From: Cerasibacillus terrae
GTDB lineage: Bacteria > Bacillota > Bacilli > Bacillales > Amphibacillaceae
Direction: 5' to 3'
Assembly: GCF_008039555.1 (NCBI RefSeq)
Contig: NZ_VDUW01000008.1
Coordinates: forward strand, 1 to 64,000
Length of the DNA stretch: 64,000 nucleotides
Of this stretch, positions 8,084 to 18,673 are shown in pieces. Numbering within the stretch: position 1 is the first letter of the stretch; the number at the start of each line of letters is the position of its first letter. Both the position numbers and the translations under genes were made by a program. The notes under the pieces were generated by a model. The model ran no database searches and was not told where the DNA came from. It saw only the letters and a list, made by a program, of their open reading frames with translations.

Positions 8084-9797
8084 AATTCATTTGTACATGA
8101 TGTAATTGGGCGAATAGACCATTTCGTTTTACTAAATCATCATGTTTTCCTTCTTCTTCGATTCCATTTTCCGTAATAACCATAATTCGATCTGCATTTC
8201 GAATGGTTGCTAAGCGGTGAGCGATGACAATGGTTGTACGGTCTTTCGACAATTCTTCTAATGCTTGTTGAATGATTCTTTCTGTTTCTGTATCTAAAGC
8301 AGATGTTGCTTCATCTAAAATTAAGATTGGTGGATTCTTTAAAAACATCCTGGCGATAGCAATTCGTTGTTTTTGACCACCAGATAATTTCAATCCACGT
8401 TCACCTACTTGTGTTTCATAGCCATCTGGTAGTTTCTGAATAAATTCTTCCAGATGTGCTCGACGTGCTGCTTCTTCTATTTCTCTATCTGTTGCATGTA
8501 AATTTCCATAGGCAATATTTTCACGAAGCGTCCCTGTAAATAAAAAGACATCTTGTTGTACAATTCCGATTTGGCTACGGAGGGATTTTTTAGTCATATC
8601 GCGGACATCTACACCATCAATAGTTATTTGACCACTATCTACATCATAAAATCTTGGTATTAAAGAGGATATGGTCGTTTTTCCTGCGCCAGATGGTCCT
8701 ACTAATGCAACGGTTTCTCCGGCCTTTAAATTAAAACTCATCGATTTCAAAATTGGCCCCTGTGTTTTTTCATAACCAAAGGTGACTTTATGGAAAGAAA
8801 TAAATCCCTTTAATGATTCCACATGTTTGGCGTCTTTTTTATCCACAACATCTGGTGAAATATCAAGCATTTCTGTGAAACGTTTAAAACCTGCCATTCC
8901 TTTTGGATATAATTCTAGAAGGGCGGTTATTTTTTGGATTGGTTTAAATAATACATTCGTAAATAGAACGAAACTGACAAGTTCACCATAGGTTAATTGA
9001 TTCTGGAATACAAGCCACGCACCATAAATTAGCACCACTAACACCATGACACGCATCATCATATAGATACTCGAATTTACAAAAGCCATCACACGGTATG
9101 CACCCATTTTGGCAGTGAGAAAACGTTGATTGCCTTTTTTAAATTTCTCTCTTTCAAAAGGTTCATTTGTAAATGCTTGGACTACTCTTGCGCCTGAGAC
9201 AGCATCCTCTACTTGGGAGTTAATATCTGCTATTTCTTTATACATTTCTTGCCATGCTTTATTCATTTTTATATTACTATAAGCCATCAAGAAAATCAGA
9301 ATCGGTACTATAATTAATAGAATAACAGCTAGTTGGAAATTAATCGTAAACATAATAATGAATGCACCCAAAAATGTCATCGCAGCAATAAAGAAATCCT
9401 CTGGTCCGTGATGGGCAAGTTCACCGATTTCAAATAAATCATTTGTAATTCGGCTCATAATATTTCCGGTTTTTGTGTTATCAAAAAATCGGAAATTTTG
9501 CTTTTGCACATGATCAAATAATTCTTGCCTGAGATCTGTTTCTATATTTAAACCAAGTTTATGTCCCCAATATGTTACAACATACTGTGCTGCCGTACTT
9601 AATAAGTATATGAATAAAAGCAATATCCCAACTACAATGATTAAATTCCAGTCACCTCGAGGTAATAAATCATCAATAAATTTCTGTACTGCAACTGGAA
9701 AAACAAGTTCCAGTAGAGCGACAAATACAGCACATGTAAAATCAATGATAAATAAACGCTTATGAGGTTTATAATAAGAGAAAAATCGCCTAATCAT
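8082..9797 (-). CDS. ABC exporter, fused permease-ATPase
   Basis: A half-transporter of the MsbA/multidrug type (571 aa), similar to B. subtilis YgaD; it should act as a homodimer exporting lipids or drugs. Six membrane helices fill residues 15-300. The nucleotide-binding domain has Walker A GPSGAGKTT, signature LSGGQKQR, Walker B ILILDEATSALD and the H-loop IAHRLAT. I chose the ATG at 9797, which has a GGAAGTGAAG site; a longer frame to 9869 lacks such a site and would add a non-conserved leader. It is bounded by a terminator and by the DnaA-box cluster. Confidence 0.93.
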   Translation of the reverse strand: MIRRFFSYYKPHKRLFIIDFTCAVFVALLELVFPVAVQKFIDDLLPRGDWNLIIVVGILLLFIYLLSTAAQYVVTYWGHKLGLNIETDLRQELFDHVQKQNFRFFDNTKTGNIMSRITNDLFEIGELAHHGPEDFFIAAMTFLGAFIIMFTINFQLAVILLIIVPILIFLMAYSNIKMNKAWQEMYKEIADINSQVEDAVSGARVVQAFTNEPFEREKFKKGNQRFLTAKMGAYRVMAFVNSSIYMMMRVMVLVVLIYGAWLVFQNQLTYGELVSFVLFTNVLFKPIQKITALLELYPKGMAGFKRFTEMLDISPDVVDKKDAKHVESLKGFISFHKVTFGYEKTQGPILKSMSFNLKAGETVALVGPSGAGKTTISSLIPRFYDVDSGQITIDGVDVRDMTKKSLRSQIGIVQQDVFLFTGTLRENIAYGNLHATDREIEEAARRAHLEEFIQKLPDGYETQVGERGLKLSGGQKQRIAIARMFLKNPPILILDEATSALDTETERIIQQALEELSKDRTTIVIAHRLATIRNADRIMVITENGIEEEGKHDDLVKRNGLFAQLHHVQMN

Positions 9798-9841
9798 TTC
9801 TTCACTTCCTTCTGTCCACCATTTAAAACATATAAAGTTGT

Positions 9842-10010
9842 TTATCCACAAAGATATCCACATATGCACATTTGTTCTTATCTATATAGTATTAGAACTT
9901 ATGTTCACCACAAAATATAGTTTTTTTCATTTTCTTATTCACATTATGTGGATAAAGGTTCGAAATTTGTGGATATCTTTGTCTCAGTTAATATTTATTT
10001 CTTATACACA
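9842..10010. promoter_or_regulatory. DnaA-box cluster outside oriC
   Basis: Six DnaA-box-like 9-mers lie in 170 bp. Two are perfect: TTATCCACA at 9842 and its complement at 9947. Four have one mismatch: 9854 and 9968 (ATATCCACA types), 9935 (TTATTCACA) and 10002 (TTATACACA). A perfect 15-bp inverted repeat, 9848-9862 with 9968-9982, embeds two of them. The cluster occupies the whole gap between the ABC exporter and htrC. B. subtilis has origin-proximal DnaA-box clusters, one of them near yydA (rlmH), so this is probably conserved titration or regulatory DNA. Confidence 0.7.
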
Positions 10011-10030
10011 TGTTGATTATTATGATAAAC

Positions 10031-10065
10031 AAGCTATCTCTGCCAACGAGAGATAGCCTTTTTTA
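10031..10065. terminator. Hairpin terminator after htrC
   Basis: The stem GCTATCTC / GAGATAGC has a T tract on the plus strand and a weaker one on the minus strand. It lies 6 nt past the htrC stop. Confidence 0.6.
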
Positions 10066-10070
10066 AAAAT

Positions 10071-11270
10071 TTATTCCTGTTTGCCAAGTTTTACTTTTAC
10101 TTCTTGATGTTTACCATTTCGGTAATAAGTAATTAACAAATCATCGCCAACCTTTTTTTCCTGATACAGTATTTTACGTAAATCTATCATATCTTTTACT
10201 TCTTTACCATCTAGATGGGTAATCACATCCAAACGGTCCAAACCCGCTTTATCTGCTGGTGACAATGATTCGATACTCCAAATATAGACACCACCTGGTA
10301 AATCCTTTGGAAGATTTAATGTATCACGCCATTCTCTTCTAGGTACCTCTTCTAACGGATAAATTTCTACTCCAAGATATGGGCGTGTGACAGTTCCTGT
10401 TGTTTCTAGTTCTTCCATAATCGGAAGAGCTGTATCAATTGGAATAGAAAAACTCATTCCTTCAACAGCAGATTCATTAATTTTCATGGAATTAATTCCA
10501 ATTAATTGCCCACCCATATTAATCAATGCACCACCACTGTTACCTGGATTAATTGCTGCATCTGTTTGAAGTACTTCTGCTTGCCAATCGGAACGACCAT
10601 CCTGGTTAAAATCTTGGGGAATCGTTCGCTGCTTCCCACTAATGATTCCCTGTGTGACAGATCCTGCAAACATATGCCCTAAAGGATTCCCGATTGCAAT
10701 AACTGGTTCGCCTACTTTCACCGTTTCTGATGAACCAATGCCAATCACATGTGGTATCGATTTACTATCAACACGTAAAACGGCTAGATCAGAGAATAAA
10801 TCACTGCCTAATAATTCTGCACGAATGCTCGTCTCATCATATAGGATAATTTCTATTTCATCGGCACCTTCAATCACATGATGATTTGTGACAATATAGC
10901 TATATTTATCCTCATTTTTATAAATAACACCAGACCCTGTACCAGCTTGACTTGCTTCTTCCTCCGGGTTCCATAAGGTTCGATTGCTTTGCAATTGTAA
11001 ATTCGTTACACCAACAACAGTAGGGGCAACCTCTTCCACAATATTCGTAATTTGTGATGTTATATTTAGCTTAACATTCCTCACAGAAGGAGATAATTGG
11101 GATTGATTCGTATTTCGATTTAATCCATCCTTTTGTGCTTGATCAAATAAATAAGGTTTTATCAGAAAGACAAGAACAGCACCAATTGTTATTCCTAAGA
11201 TTAGTATGAACCAATTCCTTTTCGGTTTTTTATACCGATTGGTTGAGCGTTGATTATCATAATAACCCAA
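10071..11270 (-). CDS. htrC: Membrane-anchored serine protease HtrA family
   Basis: This 399-aa DegP/HtrA protease matches B. subtilis YyxA (HtrC). An N-terminal membrane anchor (residues 19-38) places the protease outside the cell. The trypsin-like triad is His131 in TNHHVIEG, Asp161 in DLAVLRV and Ser245 in GNSGGALIN; one PDZ domain follows at about 295-390. It likely degrades or refolds misfolded secreted proteins. It follows walJ on the same strand and belongs to the conserved block around the WalRK genes. Confidence 0.95.
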   Translation of the reverse strand: MGYYDNQRSTNRYKKPKRNWFILILGITIGAVLVFLIKPYLFDQAQKDGLNRNTNQSQLSPSVRNVKLNITSQITNIVEEVAPTVVGVTNLQLQSNRTLWNPEEEASQAGTGSGVIYKNEDKYSYIVTNHHVIEGADEIEIILYDETSIRAELLGSDLFSDLAVLRVDSKSIPHVIGIGSSETVKVGEPVIAIGNPLGHMFAGSVTQGIISGKQRTIPQDFNQDGRSDWQAEVLQTDAAINPGNSGGALINMGGQLIGINSMKINESAVEGMSFSIPIDTALPIMEELETTGTVTRPYLGVEIYPLEEVPRREWRDTLNLPKDLPGGVYIWSIESLSPADKAGLDRLDVITHLDGKEVKDMIDLRKILYQEKKVGDDLLITYYRNGKHQEVKVKLGKQE

Positions 11271-11347
11271 GTTGTCACTCCTCGATTAATAAAAATAATG
11301 GGAATATCTTTATTATCGACAAAGTAACTCATCTTCATACGAAAAAC

Positions 11348-12133
11348 TCATCCTACTTCATATAAGCCTGTTGCCTTTTTTGGATCGGTATCATATAGTT
11401 CGATATCAATTCCACGTTCTTCAAGGATTTGTCCCACTGTCATTCGGGCCAGGTCCTTCATATTATTTTCTTTACTTAAATGGCCAAGATAAATTCTTTT
11501 TGTACGATTCGATATAATATCAGCAAGAGCTAAGGCACTGTCTTCATTCGATATATGACCTGAATCACCGAGAATTCTTCGCTTCACACTCCATGGATAG
11601 CGACACATGCGAAGCATTTCTACGTCATGATTCGCTTCGAAAACATAAGCATCTGCATCCTCAACTGTCTTTTTAATTCGCTCAGACACATAGCCTAAAT
11701 CAGTCACAATAGCGACTTTATTTTCTTCTTGATGAAAAGTGTAGAACATCGGCTCTGCGGCATCATGGGACACACTAAAGGATTCTACATCGATATCAGC
11801 AAATGTTTGAACAGAATCAGGATTAAAATGAAACTTCTGATCTAATGTTAACTTTCCAATAGAATGTTCCATTGCTCTCCACGTTCTCTCATTCGCATAG
11901 ATTGGCAAATTATACTTTCGCGCCATGATTCCTAAGCCTTTAATATGGTCACTATGCTCATGGGTAACTAATATTGCCGATATTTTGCCGGGGTCTCGAT
12001 TTACTTCAGCAAATAACCGGTCCATCTCTTTTCCACTTAATCCTGCATCAACTAAAATTCTCGTCTGATCAGATTCAATATAAAATGCATTCCCCGTACT
12101 ACCAGAAGCTAATACACTAAAACGTAAACTCAA
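11348..12133 (-). CDS. walJ: Metallo-beta-lactamase-fold hydrolase WalJ (YycJ)
   Basis: This 261-aa protein has the metal-binding motif THEHSDH at residues 57-63 and further His/Asp ligands (GDSGHIS, IYLGHLS). YycJ proteins are nuclease-like MBL-fold enzymes linked to DNA repair/replication-division coordination in the walRKHIJ operon. The start is TTG, overlapping the walI stop by 4 nt, so translation is probably coupled. No secretion signal. Confidence 0.93.
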   Translation of the reverse strand: MSLRFSVLASGSTGNAFYIESDQTRILVDAGLSGKEMDRLFAEVNRDPGKISAILVTHEHSDHIKGLGIMARKYNLPIYANERTWRAMEHSIGKLTLDQKFHFNPDSVQTFADIDVESFSVSHDAAEPMFYTFHQEENKVAIVTDLGYVSERIKKTVEDADAYVFEANHDVEMLRMCRYPWSVKRRILGDSGHISNEDSALALADIISNRTKRIYLGHLSKENNMKDLARMTVGQILEERGIDIELYDTDPKKATGLYEVG

Positions 12134-13059
12134 TCTGTTTCACTCCGATTATCTAAATAAATCATCTTATTTTCCAGCATCTCAACAATGCTCTTTTTCC
12201 AAGAAATATCCTTATCATGTTTTATTTTTTCTAATACATTTGATACATGTGTAGCCAAAAACTCTTCATGATCACTAGAAAAAACAATACCTTCTGTTGC
12301 ATTAACGAAAAAATCTTGCTCTTTATTAACAGAAATATTCCATGTCGGAAGGAAAACTTGTACACCATCCTCTAGAGGGACAACCGTATGATACCCAACT
12401 GACATCTTTGTTACAGTATCTCCTGGAACGATTTGTTGACTATTGTATAGTCTTCCTACCGCTTCCACTGGATGAATGAGTGACTTTTTCTCACTGTTAA
12501 TAATTGCCTCATCCAAGCATGTCTGTGTGTATAGAACCATCTCATTTTTTTCATTTAAATATACGACAATAATTCCACTCGAATTATAATAAATTGGTCT
12601 ACCATTTTTTACTTGAAAAAAATAAATGACATTTTTCTCCTTATTCCAATCTCCAAATCGATATTCTTCTCCATGAAGCATATTCGCCTGAATTACCTTT
12701 TGAAACTGTTCATCGGTAGTCTTATTCGTAAGTGGAACAGGCTCTTTAAATTGTGAAATAACGAGATGATTCTCGTTTGTCACCATTACATCCTGATTCG
12801 GCATTTTTTCTAATCTTTTTCTTTCTTCTTTAGAAAATGCCTTTTGTTTTACTTTAATAAAGGATTCCTTTACTTCCTGTTCTGGCATATTTTCAATTGT
12901 AATATCATCATCTTTTAATTGTTGTTCTAATGTTACATCTTTATCTTCTAGAAAACCGATATCTGTTGCTTGCTGCTTTTCTAAGAATTGAAAAACAAGA
13001 TAAACATCCAATATCAAAAAGCAGAGGATAAATAACGTTTTTATTTGGCGCCACTGCAT
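12130..13059 (-). CDS. walI: WalRK regulatory protein WalI (YycI)
   Basis: The protein (309 aa) has one N-terminal membrane helix (about residues 7-24) and an extracellular YycI-type domain. With WalH it forms a membrane complex that restrains the sensor kinase WalK. It sits 2 nt downstream of walH and overlaps walJ, within a single minus-strand operon. The family is poorly conserved in sequence; the call rests on size, topology and the invariant position. Confidence 0.93.
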   Translation of the reverse strand: MQWRQIKTLFILCFLILDVYLVFQFLEKQQATDIGFLEDKDVTLEQQLKDDDITIENMPEQEVKESFIKVKQKAFSKEERKRLEKMPNQDVMVTNENHLVISQFKEPVPLTNKTTDEQFQKVIQANMLHGEEYRFGDWNKEKNVIYFFQVKNGRPIYYNSSGIIVVYLNEKNEMVLYTQTCLDEAIINSEKKSLIHPVEAVGRLYNSQQIVPGDTVTKMSVGYHTVVPLEDGVQVFLPTWNISVNKEQDFFVNATEGIVFSSDHEEFLATHVSNVLEKIKHDKDISWKKSIVEMLENKMIYLDNRSETD

Positions 13060-13061
13060 CT

Positions 13062-14384
13062 TCAGTTCACCTCTTTTTCTTCTTCATTCATGTCTATTTT
13101 TACCCATGAATCTTTATAATTTATAAACCAGGATGGTTCTAATAAAATAATATAAGAAGAAATATCTCGGTAAACTAAATCATATCCAACTCGAATATCT
13201 GTTATATAGTCTAAATCATATTTTGATTGATTATTTAAGTAGTTAACAACACTAAGACCTGACTCCAGTTCAATCATTTCTTCATCAATCTTGTCACTTA
13301 TTTGAAATAATGGTCTTTTATATTTAAATAAAATCTGCTTATACCACTCCTGTATAATTTGGGAATCGTTCCCGCCTAATATCGGAACACCATTATTATA
13401 CATTAGAAATTTAACTTTTTGTTCAGACATGTCCAATGACTCCAAATGAAATTCTTCTGTCCAACCTTTATGTTCATTTATATTTTCAATGCTTTTATCA
13501 ATTAGTTCTATTGGCTTCATAGAATCTTTCATATCTACTTGACTTGGATTCGTAAACTCCATGCTCATTCGGTGTTGTCCAACCTGCATTTGGCGACGGC
13601 CATCCGTATAATTAGCAATATTTCCTTTTGAAAAATTTCTTGTCACAACGGATGGATCACTAAATAGTGCATTAATTAATTTACTTGGTGCCCGATTTAA
13701 TTCTTCCACATCAACACTTAATGATCTTCTCGCTTTCTGAACAGGATCTTTTAATAAATAAATTGGTCTGACAGAATTCTCTTGAAAAGTTATATATTCT
13801 TGAAGATTTCCCTTTTTATTCATATATTTTTGTAATAAAGTAATTTTCTCTGGTTGCTGTATAGTTGCCACTGCTTGCTGTTTTCCGTCAATGGATGGAA
13901 AGTGCAAACGCATGGAAGACTGGTCCTTTTCAAAGGTAATAAAAATACGTTCAAATGACCATGTCGGTATATTTCTTACCTTTTCATTAAAATTAAAGAA
14001 ATCTGACATCGTTTCTAATGGTAATGGTGTCGGAAAACGAATTTCGACTTGTCGATTTCCCTTAGGAAGGCCTGTAAACTCGCCTGCACTAAAATTATAA
14101 AGCACCCAGGTTTGCATATCTTTAAACAGTCTTATTTCATCAACGGATTGTCTAAAACCATAATGCTTACCTTCGTCATGGAACAAAATGTTTGTAGGGA
14201 TAACAACATCATTTACAGTGACTGTTTTTCCATCAAGGTAGAAATCGACTTCAGGCACATATGTTTCACCTTTATCATCATAAAGTTCAAAGTTTGGTTG
14301 ATATGTCCAAATATTATATGTCAATATAATACTTAAGCCGACTAAAATAAATAACACATATGTTTTAATTACTTCAATCTTCAT
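13062..14384 (-). CDS. walH: WalRK regulatory protein WalH (YycH)
   Basis: This 440-aa protein has a single N-terminal membrane helix (about residues 8-25) followed by a large extracytoplasmic domain, the YycH fold. It controls WalK activity together with WalI through membrane-helix contacts. The start overlaps the last codons of walK by 11 nt, which indicates coupled translation. Confidence 0.94.
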   Translation of the reverse strand: MKIEVIKTYVLFILVGLSIILTYNIWTYQPNFELYDDKGETYVPEVDFYLDGKTVTVNDVVIPTNILFHDEGKHYGFRQSVDEIRLFKDMQTWVLYNFSAGEFTGLPKGNRQVEIRFPTPLPLETMSDFFNFNEKVRNIPTWSFERIFITFEKDQSSMRLHFPSIDGKQQAVATIQQPEKITLLQKYMNKKGNLQEYITFQENSVRPIYLLKDPVQKARRSLSVDVEELNRAPSKLINALFSDPSVVTRNFSKGNIANYTDGRRQMQVGQHRMSMEFTNPSQVDMKDSMKPIELIDKSIENINEHKGWTEEFHLESLDMSEQKVKFLMYNNGVPILGGNDSQIIQEWYKQILFKYKRPLFQISDKIDEEMIELESGLSVVNYLNNQSKYDLDYITDIRVGYDLVYRDISSYIILLEPSWFINYKDSWVKIDMNEEEKEVN

Positions 14385-16215
14385 ATGGAACCCTCCGCAT
14401 CCGACCCATCAATGGCATTAATGGAAGCGTAAAGTAAATGGTTGTTCCTTTCCCCTCACTACTCCTTGCCCAAATTCGACCTTTGTGTGCTTCAATTAAT
14501 TCCCTGGAAATGGCAAGACCTAACCCACTTCCACCTAACTTACGGCTTCTTGCTTGGTCTGCTCGGTAAAATCGTTCAAATATCTTATCAATTTTCTCGT
14601 AAGCAATACCAACACCTTGGTCCGAAATGCTAACCAATAATCCTTGTTTTTGTTTCACAACTTTCAAGGTGACCACGCCACCTTCTGGAGAATACTTAAT
14701 CGCATTGGAGATTAAATTATCCAAAACTTGCATCATTCTGTCGCGATCGATCCAGACAAAGAATTTCCCGTTTGGAATTTTACGAACAAGAGTAATATGT
14801 TCAGGGGTATTCATTTCAAAACGGTCAATAACATAATGGAAATAATTTGTAAAGTTTGTTCGTTCTCTTTCCAAACGAAAATCTTTATGATCCATTTTAG
14901 ATAATTGTAGTAAATCATTGACCATTCGAATCATGCGTTCTGTTTCATTTTGCGTGACATCTAAAAATCTTGGAGCAATATTTTCATCTTTCCAAGCTCC
15001 ATCACCCAATGCTTCTAAATAACTGCGCATCGTTGTTAAAGGTGTTCTTAATTCATGGGAGACATTGGAAACAAATTCGCGACGTTCTCGTTCTAAATTC
15101 TCCTCTTCTGTCACATCACTAAGCACCGTAATATATCCTGTAACATTATCTTTATCATCTAAGATAGTAGAAAAAGTTGCTCGGATGAGGTAGTCTATCT
15201 CATCCTTACCAAAGTCAATAATCATGGAGTCACTTTCTGTTAATGCCGTCATATCCAAAGTAGATTCATCTAATTGAATGATATTCAATAAAGACCTTCC
15301 ATGACATTCTTCTGGGCTTTTCCCGATTAGAATTCCAGCCGCTTTGTTCATCAATGTGATAACACCATTTTCATTCGTTGCAATAACACCATCTGTCATA
15401 TTAGATAATACGAGACTCATCTTTCGCTGTTCCTTCTCAACCGTTGCATAGGAAAATCGTAATTGGTCTGTCATATTGTTAAATGAGACAGCTAGTTGGC
15501 CAATTTCGTCTGTTCCATAAACATTTACCTTCTGTGTGAAATCTCCTCTAGCGATAGTTTGTGCTTGTCTACGCATTTCTTTGATTGGCTTTGTAATGGT
15601 TCGTGCTACTAAAATCCCTAAGAAGGCAGATACTGCTATTGCTAAGACTGATCCTTTAAAAAAGATCTCATTGATGTTTTGTAACTGGCTATAAACTCCC
15701 TCCATCGATGATTCTATATAGATAGCCCCTACCACTTGATTGTCTTCCCCATAAATTGGAACTGCTTTAACAAAAACACGACTTTCGGTTTTGGGGTCAT
15801 ACAATGTATCTTCTGGTTTAGATCCATAAATTGCCTTTTGAACAATTTCTCTTGTTGATTTTTTCCCAATAATTTCTGAGTTGTTTACCGTATCATTTGA
15901 TCCGAGTACACGTCTTTGATTATTAACAACTTCTAATGTCATTATATCTTTTGTATCGATATCTGATACAATCGTTTGGATTTCTTGTTGTAATGTTGGT
16001 TCATCGTTGGAGCGATCCTTTTTAAATGCTTGTTCTAAATTATAGCTTAATAACTCTATTCGATCATTTACACTAGATTTAAAGTTGGTTGTTAGCTCTG
16101 TCTCCAATTGGCTAGCAAAATAAGCTCCAATCACTTGAACCGCTACAAGTAAAAGTAAGATATAAATAACAGTGAATTTTGATTGGATTGAGCGAAAAAA
16201 ACCTACTTTATGCAT
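14374..16215 (-). CDS. walK: Cell-wall sensor histidine kinase WalK (YycG)
   Basis: WalK (613 aa) senses the state of the wall, probably lipid II/hydrolase activity at septa, and phosphorylates WalR. Domain order: membrane helix 14-34, extracellular Cache-like domain to ~182, helix 185-205, HAMP ~206-258, PAS ~262-370, then HisKA with phospho-acceptor His387 in SHELRTPL and HATPase_c with the N box (NLISNAIKYS) and G boxes (GVGI, GSGLGLAI). It is normally essential in this phylum. The gene starts 12 nt after walR. Confidence 0.97.
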   Translation of the reverse strand: MHKVGFFRSIQSKFTVIYILLLLVAVQVIGAYFASQLETELTTNFKSSVNDRIELLSYNLEQAFKKDRSNDEPTLQQEIQTIVSDIDTKDIMTLEVVNNQRRVLGSNDTVNNSEIIGKKSTREIVQKAIYGSKPEDTLYDPKTESRVFVKAVPIYGEDNQVVGAIYIESSMEGVYSQLQNINEIFFKGSVLAIAVSAFLGILVARTITKPIKEMRRQAQTIARGDFTQKVNVYGTDEIGQLAVSFNNMTDQLRFSYATVEKEQRKMSLVLSNMTDGVIATNENGVITLMNKAAGILIGKSPEECHGRSLLNIIQLDESTLDMTALTESDSMIIDFGKDEIDYLIRATFSTILDDKDNVTGYITVLSDVTEEENLERERREFVSNVSHELRTPLTTMRSYLEALGDGAWKDENIAPRFLDVTQNETERMIRMVNDLLQLSKMDHKDFRLERERTNFTNYFHYVIDRFEMNTPEHITLVRKIPNGKFFVWIDRDRMMQVLDNLISNAIKYSPEGGVVTLKVVKQKQGLLVSISDQGVGIAYEKIDKIFERFYRADQARSRKLGGSGLGLAISRELIEAHKGRIWARSSEGKGTTIYFTLPLMPLMGRMRRVPYED

Positions 16216-16227
16216 AAGTACCTACTC

Positions 16228-16926
16228 CTACTCTGGATTTTTCATATAGTACCCAACCCCACGGCGTGTTATGATCCATGTTGGATTACTTGGATTATCT
16301 TCTATTTTCTCCCGTAGTCTTCTTACCGTTACATCCACGGTACGCACATCACCCAAATAATCATATCCCCATACTGTCTCTAGTAAATGTTCCCTTGTCA
16401 TCACTTGTCCAACATTACGTGCTAGATAGTGGAGTAATTCAAATTCTCGGTGTGTTAATTCAATTTCCTCGCCTTCATTTGTTACGGTATATGAATCCAT
16501 ATGGACAATTAAATCGCCTATTTCTATATCCTTTTTCTCTAGTTCCTCTTCACTTGGAACATGATCTTGGCGACGTAGATTTGCTTTTACCCGTGCAACT
16601 AACTCACGATTACTAAACGGTTTTGTAACATAATCATCTGCCCCAAGTTCCAATCCTAATACTTTATCAATTTCTGCATCTTTTGCTGTTAACATAATAA
16701 TTGGCATGGATTGCTTTTTACGAACTTCTCGACACACTTCATTTCCATCTTTTTTCGGAAGCATGATATCAAGTAAAATTAAATCCGGCTTTTCCTTTTC
16801 TGCTAATTCAATCGCTTCCTCGCCATCGTATGCACAGATTACATCATAACCTTCTTTTTCTAAATTAAATTTTAATATATCAGCTATTGGCTGTTCATCA
16901 TCAACAACTAGAATTTTTTGTGCCAT
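16228..16926 (-). CDS. walR: Response regulator WalR (YycF)
   Basis: An OmpR-type regulator (232 aa) with a receiver domain and phospho-acceptor Asp53 in [11 protein letters not shown], switch Lys103-region YVTKPF, and a C-terminal winged helix (about 130-230, [21 protein letters not shown]). It directly controls autolysin and wall-synthesis genes. First gene of the operon walR-walK-walH-walI-walJ(-htrC). The 227-bp gap upstream to purA must carry its promoter; I cannot assign -35/-10 elements with confidence. Confidence 0.98.
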   Translation of the reverse strand: MAQKILVVDDEQPIADILKFNLEKEGYDVICAYDGEEAIELAEKEKPDLILLDIMLPKKDGNEVCREVRKKQSMPIIMLTAKDAEIDKVLGLELGADDYVTKPFSNRELVARVKANLRRQDHVPSEEELEKKDIEIGDLIVHMDSYTVTNEGEEIELTHREFELLHYLARNVGQVMTREHLLETVWGYDYLGDVRTVDVTVRRLREKIEDNPSNPTWIITRRGVGYYMKNPE

Positions 16927-17153
16927 ATCCCTTCATCCTTTTTTATATTTTATATGATTTCTATCAATTATTTGTAGACTTAAGTTTTTCTAAGTTAGAT
17001 TAGTTGATTACTATTTACAATCCTTTCGTCTATTTTAACGTACTTTCATGGAAATGTCTTATGTTTAAAAAAGATATAACATCTTACCATATATAAAAAG
17101 AGATAATACATTGCCATTTATATAGCATCATATTATCCCTTATTGATAATCAC

Positions 17154-18437
17154 TTATTGATATACATCTTTTACTACAACTGTTTGTGTTCGGTCTGGAC
17201 CTACAGAAAAAATAGATAACGGTATCTCTGTCAATTCAGTAATTCGGTTCAAATAATTACGTGCATTCTCTGGTAATTCATTAAAGCTTTTCACATTTGT
17301 TATATCTTCTGTCCAGCCTGGCAATTCTTCATAAATTGGCTCACACTCACCAAGAACAGAAAGATTTGCTGGAAATTCTTTGATGGTTTCGTCTTTATAA
17401 CGATATGCAACACAAATCTTTAATGTATCAATTCCTGTTAGTACATCTAAAAGCGTGATTGATAAATCTGTAATTCCACTGACACGGCGTGTGTGGTGAA
17501 CTGCAACCGCATCAAACCAACCGACACGACGCGCACGACCAGTAGTTGTACCATATTCTCGGCCAACTTCACGGATTCTACTTCCTGTTTCATCATGTAG
17601 TTCCGTTACAAATGGCCCATCTCCAACACGAGTCGTATATGCTTTTGTAACACCAACAACACGGTTGATTTTTGTTGGGCCAACACCTGCACCAATTGTT
17701 ACACCACCTCCACTTGGGTTAGAGGATGTAACAAACGGATATGTCCCTTGGTCAATATCTAACATGACACCTTGAGCACCTTCAAACAACACCCGATGCC
17801 CTCCATCCAATGCATCGTTTAATATGACAGATGTGTCACAAACATATTTCTTCATTTTTTGTCCATACGTATAATATTCTTCAAATATATCATCAACAGA
17901 AACAGGTTCTGCATCATATAATTTAGTAAATAAACGGTTTTTCTCTTTTACATTTTTCTTTAATTTTTCACGAAATATCTTCTCATCTAAAAGGTCTGCC
18001 ATGCGGATTCCAATACGTGCTATTTTATCTGTATACGCCGGTCCAATACCTTTTTTCGTTGTACCGATTTTATTATTACCTTTTTCTTCTTGTAACATAT
18101 CTAATTTGATATGATATGGTAAAATCACATGTGCTCGATTACTAACATATAAATTTTCATCTGAAATATTATGTTCTTGTAAATAAGCAAGTTCCTCTAG
18201 AAATGCTTTTGGATCAATAACCATTCCATTTCCAAGTACATTTTGCTTCTCTTTATAAAAAATACCGGATGGGATTAAATGGAGTTTATAGGTTACACCA
18301 TTAAATTTAATGGTATGCCCTGCGTTATTACCACCTTGGTAACGAGATACTACATCTGCCCTTTCAGATAAAAAATCAGTGATTTTCCCTTTACCTTCAT
18401 CTCCCCACTGTGTCCCTACTACAATTACTGAGGACAT
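17154..18437 (-). CDS. purA: Adenylosuccinate synthetase
   Basis: PurA (427 aa) joins IMP and aspartate with GTP to adenylosuccinate, the first committed step to AMP. The N-terminal [12 protein letters not shown] contains the GTP P-loop and catalytic Asp, and the second signature GIGPAYTDK region follows. ATG is preceded by GGAGGTG. A candidate PurR operator lies at 18526-18564. Confidence 0.98.
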   Translation of the reverse strand: MSSVIVVGTQWGDEGKGKITDFLSERADVVSRYQGGNNAGHTIKFNGVTYKLHLIPSGIFYKEKQNVLGNGMVIDPKAFLEELAYLQEHNISDENLYVSNRAHVILPYHIKLDMLQEEKGNNKIGTTKKGIGPAYTDKIARIGIRMADLLDEKIFREKLKKNVKEKNRLFTKLYDAEPVSVDDIFEEYYTYGQKMKKYVCDTSVILNDALDGGHRVLFEGAQGVMLDIDQGTYPFVTSSNPSGGGVTIGAGVGPTKINRVVGVTKAYTTRVGDGPFVTELHDETGSRIREVGREYGTTTGRARRVGWFDAVAVHHTRRVSGITDLSITLLDVLTGIDTLKICVAYRYKDETIKEFPANLSVLGECEPIYEELPGWTEDITNVKSFNELPENARNYLNRITELTEIPLSIFSVGPDRTQTVVVKDVYQ

Positions 18438-18525
18438 AGCACACCTCCGCTAAGTTTGTCTTCTAATTGTTATTATTTATCACAAAAGCAATTTTATCAA
18501 TTATATTTTATCAAGTCAACGAAAT

Positions 18526-18564
18526 CATGAACATTTAACAGAAAAACGTACCTATAGTTCGGGT
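18526..18564. promoter_or_regulatory. Candidate PurR operator upstream of purA
   Basis: Two PurBox-like half-sites face each other: ATGAACATTT on the plus strand at 18527-18536 and ACCCGAACTATA on the minus strand ending near 18553. PurR of B. subtilis recognises paired inverted CGAA-centred boxes about 16-17 bp apart upstream of purA. The first box lacks the CG and is therefore weaker. Confidence 0.4.
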
Positions 18565-18613
18565 TTTGGGTTTATTTTCACTATCTTTTATTCATTTTAC
18601 ACTAAAACGTAAG

Positions 18614-18640
18614 AAAAACAGCCTTAGTAGGCTGTTTTTT
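18614..18640 (-). terminator. Terminator after dnaC
   Basis: The stem ACAGCC / GGCTGT with a 6-nt loop is flanked by A and T tracts in both directions. It ends the rplI-dnaC transcripts. Confidence 0.75.
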
Positions 18641-18673
18641 AAAAAATATTTCTATTAAATAAAAATGACATCA

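Noticed and set aside
9838..10056. 72-codon plus-strand frame across the ABC exporter-htrC gap
   Set aside because: It reads through the DnaA-box cluster, has no ribosome-binding site and an odd His/Ile-rich composition; the repeats explain the sequence.
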